The position numbers and the translations under genes are program-made. 64,000 nt of DNA. It comes from Pycnopodia helianthoides. Taxonomy: Eukaryota; Echinodermata; Asteroidea; Forcipulatida; Asteriidae. Position 1 is the first letter of the stretch, and each line of letters starts with the position of its first letter. The notes under the pieces are model-generated. The model did not search any database, was not told the DNA's origin, and saw nothing but the letters and a program-made list of their open reading frames with translations. Shown here one piece after another: positions 1-10,722 of this stretch. The stretch spans positions 1,302,001-1,366,000 of the forward strand of contig CM063256.1 in NCBI GenBank assembly GCA_032158295.1, read 5' to 3'.

Positions 1-543
1 GCCATGATCCTTTTCTTATCCTTTAATACCACTCCATTAATTTAATACAGCTTGCCTGAGATGGGGAAATAAATTGAGTCAATATTTTAATAAAGAAGTT
101 ATAATTTTAGCTTTTATCTTGGTGAACTACTATCTCCTTTACAGGAAATTCTATATGGAGGAATAATCCTCCTGGTAAACAAACTCAATATTCTGCTTAT
201 TTTTATCAGTCACCAATAAATTTCACTTTAATAGTTGCACCTTTTGAACAGTTATGTTAACCCACCATACAACTGTTTTATATTGAATAAAATGGCCTCT
301 CAACAACCGTGCATCAGATCAATATTCGTATTTATGCATCTCATTTATTCTTAAAATTCTCAAAACCCAAAGACAAAAAAGAAAGGCAGCCTGTCAACTC
401 TAGAGATCAAAAGATAACAGTTTTAGAGTTAAAACAAAATGGCCACTCATCTTTGTTAGGATTGCGCATGATTGGAGTTCCCTGCGAAGAGTGTTACAGG
501 CTTAAATTATAACTAGACCTTAGGTGTTTGTGAACAAACACAT
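1..543. other. AT-rich non-coding sequence, nothing recognised
   Basis: No protein family, RNA gene or repeat is recognisable. A 67-codon open frame at 309-512 has no recognisable motif and is probably chance. Confidence 0.4.
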
Positions 544-619
544 AGCTGTTCCGTTTTTTTTTAATTTGATTAAACGCTCTGTATCAAGCTAGCAAACATC
601 ACAAAGATTATGACTTTGT

Positions 620-1050
620 GACATGTGGTTCAGGAGATATGATTTTTGATATTTGAATTTCCTGTTTGGACCGGGAGGAAAGGTCATTAAGGGGTCATGG
701 TAACCGAAGTTCAACAATAAATGCTCAAAGGATCTATAACTTAAAAGAAATTTAAAATCAGTTGTGTAAGTCTTGAGATAATGTCCAACTTCTGGTTGAC
801 CTGGAAGTAAAGGTCCACATGGGGTCACGGTAACCCAAGGTCAATCTTCAATGCTCAAAGGGTCTAGAACTGAAAGGAAATTGAAAATTGGGTGTTGACT
901 TCTTGAGATATGGTCCCACTTCCGGTTGACCCGGAAGTAAAGGTATTCATGGGGTCACGGTAACCCATGGTTAATCTCCAATGCCCAAGGGGTCTATAAC
1001 TGAAAAAAGTTTGAAAATCGGCTGTGTGCTTCTTGAGATATGGTGCTGCA
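620..1050 (+). repeat. Diverged ~130-bp tandem repeat, three units
   Basis: The block GGTCACGGTAACCCAAGG followed by an ATGCTCAAAGGGTCTA-like stretch and CTTGAGATATGGT recurs near 694, 822 and 953, a spacing of about 128-131 bp. A fourth partial unit (GAGGATCGG...CTTCTTGAGATATG) lies at about 1628-1662. It is non-coding. Confidence 0.7.
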
Positions 1051-1911
1051 AAAATTAACTAATTAAAGCTTTTAATTACTGTAATTTGACACCTGATGAC
1101 GTCACAGTAAAAAAATGTGTTTTTCATACTAATAAATTGTATAAGGTACAAGATGGTTTGTAACTTATCCAAATCCAATGCCTTTTAAAAAAACCACCCT
1201 AACTTTTCATATCATAAGTTGGTCACGCACAAATCCAATGGGGTGTGTACAAACCAATTGGTCCACCTTCGGTTAGGAATAAACAGCGGCACAATCTCTG
1301 ACGCATTGCCGTGATTGCGCAATACAGTTTGTTTTATCAATCTTAAATCGTTAATTATCACGAAACTACATGTCATTTGATTATTAGTAATTGGCCTGGA
1401 ATAACTCTTAGTAAAAGCATTTGTGTTTTAAACTTGATTTGTGTATTATAATTAACTAAAATGTAACTTATTCTGAAAAGTTGTGTTTTAAACATGTTTT
1501 TTATACAGCCATTGGTTTTGTACACAGATAGAAAACGCGCAAAAAAGTGATGTCAGGATGACGTGATGGCAAATGTTAGGCCAGAACTGCCATCTACAAT
1601 ACAAGACAAGTCCATAACTGCAAAAATTTTGAGGATCGGATGTATACTTCTTGAGATATGATGGACACAAGATTGACTAATTAAATATTCACAACGCTGT
1701 CACGCGAATAATTAATTAAGAATTTTAATCTAATTACATCTAAAATTTAAGTCAGGGCATAACCTTCAATATGGTATAAAATTTGACTGGTGTTTCGTTT
1801 TCCTAAAATTGAGTTATGGCGGTCAGAAAAGTCACACGTTAAGTCAATGGGGTTTTGGGAAAGAAAGAATAATAATAGTGAAAGAAAAATTAAAATCTTG
1901 ACGATTACAAT

Positions 1912-2070
1912 AGCTGTTCCGCCTGAAGGTCGGAACAGCTAATAATAATTTTAAAAAAAATTAAAATCTCGACGATTACAATAGCTGTTCCGCCCTAACA
2001 CGTCGGAACAGCTAACAAAAAAATCTTGACGATTACAAAAGCTGTTCCGCCCTAACAGGACGGAACAGCT
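1912..2070. repeat. Three tandem hairpins AGCTGTTCCG...CGGAACAGCT
   Basis: Perfect 10-bp inverted repeats occur at 1912-1940, 1983-2013 and 2040-2070 with 9-11 bp loops. Each is preceded by ATCTTGACGATTACAA or a close variant, so whole ~65-bp units have been tandemly copied. Confidence 0.8.
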
Positions 2071-2385
2071 AATTATAATGTGTACAGAGCACATAATGGG
2101 AGGGGGAGGAGAAAGATAAGGAAAATTTACTTACTTATTATGAATGCCTTTAACATCTACATATAATGATGGGCAGATATTGAGCTGAAGCCTCTGCAAC
2201 TAGGGTCAGAGGTCATCCAGATGGCAATATGGCATAAATTATGTAAAAACAGCACACGTCACGGGGATGCCCCGAGTATCTACAGTGACGTCAACGAGCC
2301 GCTGTGAGCGGCTTTCCGTAGGGAACAGGACATTTCTGTGAGCCGCTCGCCGTAGCGAAAGAGTTAATGTTTAAAAGTAATTTAC

Positions 2386-4797
2386 CTTTTACTGGAGAGG
2401 GCATCATTATGCAGATCTCAGACATCTACTTGTTGACGGGTAGATCTCTTTGGAAATGGCAAATCTCAGCTGTACACAAACAACAAAAACAATAGAGTGA
2501 TATTTTTTGTGATGGAGGTGATACATTATCACAAGATGATAACTTTTCCCTCCATTTTTTCCATTTATGTAACTTACACTTGTTATTTCAAGCTGGAAGT
2601 GATGCAACGTTATAGAGTTTTAGTTAAACAATGCTTTTGTCAGGCAAATTGCTGTAGGATATTATCTGACATGTGCCTCTTGGAAAAATACAGTGGGCCT
2701 CTCACACATTTCCATTAAATGTCGGTGACAGAGCTCACTTTAAAAAAAAAGGTTGATCAACACTTTACTCCATGTTTTGTAAATGGCAGTGCCCTTTGCA
2801 AAATGTAAATGCCCTTGCCCTCTCAAAGATGAAATTCCAAGCCTGTTTTGGACAAATCTCATGTGGCAAGGTACTGTGGAACCCTTCACATTTCAGAGGC
2901 TGAGAATGTATGTGCTTTCCAAACAACACGAACATGAATATTCAATAATATTTTCATGTATTAATTTGTAAAACAAGTTTACCTTTTACTGGAGAGGGAG
3001 GGCATCATTATGCAGATCTCAGACATCTACTTGTTGACGGGTAGATCTCTTTGGAGATGGCACATCTCAGCTGTACACAAACAAAAAACCAATAAAGTGA
3101 CATTTTTTGTGATGGAGATGATACGTTATCACAAGATGATAACTTTTCCCTCCACTATTCTTCCATTTATGTAACTTCTACTTGTTATTTCAAGCTGAAA
3201 GTGATGCAACGTTATATAATTTCGGTTAAACAATGCTTTTGTCATGCAAATTGCTATAGGATGTTATCCGACATGTGCATCTTGGAAAATTACATTGGGC
3301 CTCTCACACATGTCCATTAAATGTCGGTGACAGATCTCACCTTTTAACAAAATAGGTTTATTAATACTGGTTCTCATTTTTTTTTTTTGGAAGTGCCCTT
3401 GCCCTCTCAAAGATGAAATTCTAGGCCTGTGTTGGACAAATCTCATGTGGCAAGGTACTGTAAATTCCTTCAAATTTCAGAGGCTGAGAATGTATGTGCT
3501 TTTTAAACAACGCAAACTAGAATACACAATGACATCTTTATGTTTTAATGTTTAAAAGGAATTTACCTTTTACTGGAGAGGGCATTATTATGCAGATCTC
3601 AGACATCTACTTGTTGACCGGTAGATCTCTTTGGAGATGGCAAGTCTCAGCTGTACACAAACAAAAACCCTTACAGACTTCGACATTTACTTGTTGACGA
3701 TGGGAATGGTAGGCCTTCCTACAATACAAACAAAATGTCAACTCTGCAACATTAGAAATAAAACACATTATCCATGATTAAAACAGTTAGTTTCAGATAA
3801 ATCGCTTCAACCTGAGGAATTTTTGTATACTTTGAATATAAAGAAAAAAATGCTGAAAACTGAAAAAGGCAAATGACAAAACAGTTTGGAGCTTCTTGCA
3901 CATATCAGGACTATTTTGATTGTTGTATTTTATGAATGCAACAGTGACTTGAGGGGGGGGGGAGTGTCACATGTCCTGAAGGAGTTCTCTTGAGGATTGG
4001 TGCTTGTATGTACTTTCTTATCAGTAAGTCCTCAGAATGGAACTACAATAATCTATCAAATGGCAACAACATTTTTAATAATCAAAATCAAAAGTTTGTT
4101 TCAATTAATTTTTCAGAGAACTTACCTTGTACTAGACAGTGCAGCTTCCATAGGCCAGTCTTAAACATCTACTCGTTGACGGGTAGATCTCTGGAGGGAA
4201 GGCTTTCTGCATCACAATCAAAATTCACCACTTGCAACCTTAGTGTTTTAAAAAATAAGGATCCATCATTAAAACAGTTAACTGTAGATAAGAAACAGCC
4301 AAACCAGTCAACTTTTAGATGATTGCCAAACATTAAACAATCATTTTCAAATGAATTGTTATACTACAACAAGAACATTTCTGATACAAAATCAGAAATT
4401 CTGCACAATCACTAGAGAGCTCAATTTGATGGAAGTGTAAACAACATTTTATTTCCCATTTAAACAGGAAGAAAATATTGGGGAACTTGTGCGTAACAAG
4501 ATCATTTTGATTGTTGCAATCAAAATGAGCAACTGCAGTTTAAGGGAGATGTCAAATATCTGAAACAGTTTTCATGAGGATTGGGGACGGTTTGGACTTT
4601 ATCATCATCAGTGAGTTCTCAGAAAGAAACTAATCTAGCAAGTGGCATGCAACATTTTAGTAACCAAAAGCTAAAAGATTTCTTTAATTTTTTTTAAGAA
4701 ATTCACCTTTTACTGGAGAGAGCAGCTCCTTTATCAAAGGCCAGACTTGGACATCTATTTGTTGACGAGAAGATCTCAGTAGGAATGGTAAGCCTTC
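2386..4797 (-). repeat. Tandem array of ~0.58-kb units with exon-like cores (minus strand)
   Basis: Five units carry a conserved core that reads on the minus strand as an acceptor (pyrimidine-rich tract, then ACAG, GCAG or GTAG), 70-100 nt of exon-like sequence and a donor (AAAAG|GTAAAT or AAG|GTAAGT). The cores are at 2386-2469, 2983-3070, 3567-3650, 4136-4206 and 4697-4797, spaced 597, 584, 569 and 561 bp apart. Sequence between cores is also homologous. The shared frame reads EIYPSTSRCLR-like. It hits stops in the first four units but is open through the fifth (EIFSSTNRCPSLAF). An extra core fragment is at about 3668-3720 and a weaker one near 5600-5690. This may be duplicated exons of a non-coding or decaying gene. 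The family is not recognised. Confidence 0.6.
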
Positions 4798-5039
4798 CTA
4801 CAACACAAAAAAATTATACTTTGCAACATTAATGAAAAAAAACATTATCCATGATTAAATGATAAATTGCCTTACTTTGTGTATACTTTGTTAAAAGATG
4901 ATTTTCTTTTAAGACTGGCAGACCTTTAGATGCAAACAAAAGTATATTACTGTTTTGCGAAAATGATGTCATCCACTTAAGCTCCATAATAAGTTATTTG
5001 ATTTTTTTTTTGTGGGATGTGACAGTATAACATTGTTGG

Positions 5040-5428
5040 TTAAAGGAACATTACAGAATTGATTTTGCTAACAAAACAGTTGCTGGCAGTGTAAGCACTT
5101 TATGTAATCCACCATATACATAAACTGACAAACCTGTAGAAGTTGGAGATCGATCAGCCATCTGGGTCACGAGAAAATAGTGAAAAACCGATTACACATT
5201 TGCATGAAATCATATAGATTCAACAAATGAATAAAACGCTCACTGAGCGATAAACTCCAATCGGAAAATTAGTTTATTCATTTCTCATCAAATATGGCAT
5301 TTCAGACAGAAATAATTCAAGGGATGTTTTCTACTATCATCATCATTAGACAGTGTTTTTATGTAAATCTGTGATCAAAAAGTATATTTTACAAGTTTTT
5401 TCTTACCAATTCTGTAATGTTCCTTTAA
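5040..5428 (+). mobile_element. TTAA-ended MITE, family A (copy 1)
   Basis: It is a ~390-bp non-coding element with ends TTAAAGGAACATTACAGAAT and the inverted ATTCTGTAATGTTCCTTTAA. Near-identical copies lie at 10178-10795 (inverted), 27567-27962, 54808-55187 and 63893-64000. TTAA termini are typical of piggyBac-type target choice, but no transposase is present. Confidence 0.85.
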
Positions 5429-6400
5429 AGGAACCTTCAGTCATTTGTTTTTGGAACCAATGCATTCATTTTCATCTTCTGAAGTTTTCTGTAAGTTTTC
5501 ATTACATTTGCTGACATGTTTCAGTGAAATAAGCATACAAATAAGCATACAATAAAACAATGCATATTCATTTATTTACCTGTTTACATAATATACAAGT
5601 TTTATGCCAGGCTTCATGATGATTATTGGGTCTCACACATTTACTTCTTTACATGTAGATGTTATGGAGACTGGAGCTGTAGGCAAACAAAAGAAACCAA
5701 TCTTTTAGTTAAAAATATATACCGGGCCCATGTAAGAATTAAAAACCATAGGTGTTCTTTTCTGTCCACTTTTCCTGAAACATGTCAATGCTGAGGAAAT
5801 TTCTAAAACTTTTAATAACACCGTGCACTTTGTTTTATGATTAAGCTCTAATTTTCCCCTTTTCTTACTATTGTATAAAAACTACTGTATTAAATCAACA
5901 CAGGATATTACTTTGTCCAGATCGAAATACAATAGTGTAATTTGAACCAACACATTATCAAAGAAAAACATTATTCAATGATTTATAAATTTTAGTAACA
6001 GGGAAGCAAAACTGATTTATCAGTGCTTTGATAGCAACTAATTGTATATCAAATAATACACTTTTTTTTTTTTTTGCAGTAAAGGCCCCTAGTAACTTTG
6101 CCAACCATGGATATATATTTCTACATCTGTCAGATCTATTAGTTGATAGATTGTACCTTTTCATGTGTATTTTCCTCCAGTGTGTACAAAGATAACTAAA
6201 TAATATAGTATGTGAATATTCATAAGTTTGTGAGGTCATGTGAATATGCAAGTAGTCTTTTTGAATACATTAACCCAGAATGGTAAGAATAACCAAGAAT
6301 GTCTAGAAGTATAGGTGTGGCCTGTTGTGTCAGTGTGTAGTGAAGTGTGGGTGAGTGGGAAGGGAGAGTGGAAGAGGTTTCACCAACAAGAAACCAACAA
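5429..6400. other. Non-coding, AT-rich, no gene seen
   Basis: Only weak remnants of the upstream 0.58-kb unit (near 5600-5690) and a T-rich run at 6061-6075 are seen. Short open frames here lack recognisable motifs. Confidence 0.4.
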
Positions 6401-6664
6401 GTCATTCACTGCATGTCTGATCTATGGTCACCACAGTGGTCACCAGAAACACCCAAGTCATTCACTGCATGTCTGATCTATGGTCACCACAGTGGTCACC
6501 AGAAACACCCAAGTCATTCACTGCATGTCTGATCTATGGTCACCACAGTGGTCACCAGAAACACCCAAGTCATTCACTGCATGTCTGATCTATGGTCACC
6601 ACAGTGGTCACCAGAAACACCCAAGTCATTCACTGCATGTCTGATCTATGGTCACCACAGTGGT
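6401..6664 (+). repeat. 56-bp tandem repeat, about 4.7 copies
   Basis: Units begin GTCATTCACTGCATGTCTGA at 6401, 6457, 6513, 6569 and 6625. Copies are essentially identical, so the expansion is recent. The open frame across the repeat is not a gene. Confidence 0.95.
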
Positions 6665-6763
6665 CTAACTTCTCTCTGCAAATCAGATGTTTAACTGCTA
6701 GGGCAATTGGCTCCATTATCCCTTTGGGATTAGTTCTACTAAACTAAGCAGTGGAAGACTGAG

Positions 6764-9700
6764 ATAAACTTGGATGCATTGAGGCTACCAAATATGACAA
6801 CTGGCCAATGATGGATGGCAAAGTGACTCGCCAAGCTGCAAACCAGTAAGTGAATTTGTTGTATTAGGACCCCCATAGAGAACCATAGATGAAAGTACTT
6901 TTATCATTTAACAGTTCTTTAAAATCTACAAAATAAAAAAAGGTATTTCTCAATAAATTAAAGTTCAACATCTAGAAAGTGAAAAATCTAGAAAAAAACA
7001 CATTAAAGTGTGGGTCACATCAGAAAGATTTTAGAGGAGACAGTACACAAATGTTTTAGATACACGTTGCCTTTGTATTGGGCGGTTTGGGCTATAAAAT
7101 GAATATGGTTGGAAAGATGTTTTCAAAGTAGAACATAAGGATCCACACAAATATTCCTAGAAATTTGTTGTTTTTGTTAATGTTTGTGACAAAGAACGGT
7201 CCGCCATTTTGTAGTGTCAAATTTTTGACTCCACGAAATGGTGGGCGTGTTCTGCTAGTCTTATTTCCAGTTTCAGCTGTTGAACTACGACTGAGCAATT
7301 ATTATTACTAATATTACGATCACCATCTGTAACTTAAAGCTCATAAATTTTAAAAAAAATTTAACACTTTATTCCACATATATGGCTTAGCTGCAAGTCT
7401 TGCAGAAAGCTTGTGGAGCCGGGCTGGACCCGGACACGAACATGACCTAATACCGAGCTGAAATATCGCATGTTGTTGCAAGTGAGGTAGAGAATGGTAT
7501 ATTACCCGGTGTTCATCTGACTGGTTTACGAGGCCACTGGCTATGGCATCAGTCTATCGACTGTTCGTCGCGCATATTGCCCATTACATGGACGGTGGTA
7601 TTTATGGCTGGAAATACGTATACGTTTCGCGAGGCAGGTGTCAGGGGTCAGAGGGCAATGTTTGTTTGTTTTAATCACCATTCACTAATTATAACACATT
7701 AAAGGCATGTTATTGCATGAACAACTCTTAATAAGGATATGGAGCACTTCCAAACAGCAAAAATTCATGAGATTTTAAGGCAACTTGTCTCTTTAACTTC
7801 CGGTTGCTTTTTAAACCATTTTTTACAATTTGATTGTAAACCGGTAAAATTCTGTGTAAATATATTTAAGTGATGCTCTTTAATGATTGTCAGACTGACA
7901 TGGTTCTCATTACAACATCAGCTTCGGGACATCTGTTGTCGATGGGTGTAAACAGTGGGCTGATAGTAATTCGGATAGACACCTGCTTGGTTTGCAGGTC
8001 TCAGCAGACATAATACACGTTGTAATGCAGACAATGCAATGTCACATATTGGCATTGGCAATTGGTCAGCAGCGTAGTGAGAGGGTGTGCAGGAAGTATT
8101 AAGTCTTAGGGGGCTTAAAGAAATGTACTGCGTGGGGTCCTGGGGACAAACCCCAGAAGCTATTGAGCTTTTGGCATTTTGGGGGGTAGAAAATTGAGCC
8201 TCCGTATGCCTAAAAACAGAAATACACACACATTTTTATACACTGAGTGTCACTGTACATCATCGGCGAGAGTTTTTGTTTTAAGTGATAAAACTGCAGA
8301 CGTTGTTGAAAGAACTTTCTTGGGCGAGCTACCTACTTTCCATCACTGGGCAGCAAATTCTATGAATAAGTGGGTGGCAAACCCAGATCTTATCGACCGT
8401 CCTTTGCTTTGCCAAAGTGGTGTCACATAATAATCATTTTATATCAGATTACTGTTAACAAAAATTAAATTTACCGTTTACCTACATGTAAACATAAACG
8501 TGATGAGTAATTTGGAAAAGGTAGGATTGCAGGCCTTGAATCCATGCACATAGCGGACCTAAAGAAAAATGTGGAAAGTGCATATCTGGTTTAATGCATT
8601 AAAATCACCATTGGTAAAAGAAACTTTCATCCAGCATTTTTCAAATTCAATCGTAGTACTTTCTTTACAATTGTCCGGCAAAACCTCGAAAATGGGACAA
8701 AAAACTTGAATGCAGCAACGGCGCGAAATATATTTTATCCTGTACAAACTGGCATGTTGGTTTTGAATGCTTATATTATTGTTGCAAAAATAAACAATTA
8801 CAAGTAAAATATCAAAGAGTAATTTTGGCAGAAAAAAATTGGGCATGGCATAAGATGAAAAAAAATCCATCCTGCTGCCTGTCACAGCTAGACCAATAGA
8901 AGTTGATTGAAATGGTTATTTTGTATTTTCTTTGTCCACTAAACTATAAGGGCCATGATTTGCTACTGTGAAATTGCTAGTGGGAGTTGCTACTGTGCAC
9001 CAGTGGCTTTGTTGTAAATAGTTTTGGCAGGTTAGCAAGTGCTATTGTGCAGAAGTAGTACTTGTTATATAGGTACAAAGGCATTGTTATAGAGTCTGTT
9101 TCTTTGTGCTGTGGGCGTAGTCCCTCAGGAATGTCTTGAGAATGTCACTGGTGTACTGAGTGAGCAGAATGGTAGTGTGGGATATAAAGTGGAGAAAGTG
9201 AAAGTATGTTCAGAGTACAAGTCGGGTGTGTGAGGTTAGAGACTAGGCAGCCAGAGTTCTCCCATGAATGCTGTGGCATGGATGTTTTTGATCTGGTGAG
9301 GCACAGAGGATAGCTGAGCTTGGCAAATCGTAAGCTCTTTTAAATTCTGTTTATGGAGAAAATACTGTGAAATAATGTAGTGTTTTAAACTAAATATAGG
9401 GCACTTGGTCAAAAGCATTTTTAGTTTAAACAAATTGTTGATCCAAAAGTAGATTATTGCAATACTGATAATTGACAATACTGGCAAGTGTACTGAAAAG
9501 GTTTAGCCTAACTTGTAAGACCATGTTCTTGTACAGTTTGGTATTATTTTCACTTATAGATGGCCCTACCTGACCAATTCAATTAGGTTTATTATTAACT
9601 CAAAACATACACGACAGAAGTTAAAAAGACTTAAATTGACGTGTTTACATTGTCTAAAAATTACAAAAGTTAAAAAATTTAAACGGTTTAAACAGTAAAC

Positions 9701-10689
9701 CTGAAAAGCGATATAACCTACAAAAAATAGATACATGTACTAGACTGCTCAAAAAGCATCGTTAAAAAAGTAGCTGATGACTAACAAGACAAAACCCGGG
9801 CAAGCAAAGAACGGAATTGGGATTGGACCTCTTAACCATGGCAATATTCAGTGAAAGGAAAACACTAGAAAATCACACTAACGCAAAAAGGAGAAAAAAT
9901 TTTGTAGGCTTATATGTACAACAAATGACCCAAATCCCAAGTTTACCCATTTAACAGAAAATTGACTTGCTGTTAGAGTTACTAAGTGATAAAATATAGC
10001 CTTTATTAGACCATTAAAATCTGCGGGTAAATGCAACAATTGTATCAGGATTTGTGTTTTAATTATTTATTTGTTTATTTATTTTGGGTAAATTCGTGGG
10101 GTAGTGTGCCTCAGTTGTAAAATGAAAAGCAGTATCTCGCAAAGCACTTTGACCTTAATGAGTTTCATCTTTAACTGTTAAAGGAACATTACAGAATTGG
10201 TAACAACAAAAATTGTAAAATATACTTTTTGATCACAGATTAACATAAAACTTACATGGTCTAATGATGATGATGGTAGAAAACATCCCTTGAAATATTT
10301 TTGTCTGAAATGCCATATTTGATGAGAAATGAATAAACTAATTTTCCGATTGGAGTTTATCGCTCAGTTAGTGTTTTTATTCATTTGTTGAACTACATGA
10401 TTTCATGCAAATGTGTAATCTATTTTCTTGTGACCCAGATGGCCGATCGATCTCAAACTTCTACAGGTTTGTCAGTTTATGTACATGTATATGGTGGATT
10501 ACATAAAGTGCTTACACTGCCAGCAGGCCTGTAACCAGGGGGGGAGACGCCCCCCCCCCCAAAAAAATAATATTAATAATCCAACTTCTGAGGGAGGCAC
10601 ATCACCCCTCAGATTCCCCTGTGCGTTGCTGCGCGGCGGGCGGTGCTAACCCGCTGATGTACTTTTTCTTTCACATTAGCCCCCCCCCC

Positions 10690-10722
<33 letters not shown>

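Larger units (their letters stand above)
544..2070. mobile_element. Possible element bounded by AGCTGTTCCG inverted ends
   Basis: AGCTGTTCCG at 544-553 is matched by CGGAACAGCT at 2061-2070. The interior holds diverged 130-bp repeats and, near the right end, three hairpins built from the same 10-mer. No transposase frame is seen and no target-site duplication is obvious, so the outer boundaries are a guess. Confidence 0.3.

Noticed and set aside
8179..8430. 83-codon frame (ARVFVLSDKTADVVERTFLG)
   Set aside because: No recognisable domain, no clear splice sites, and a longer frame runs antisense to part of it.
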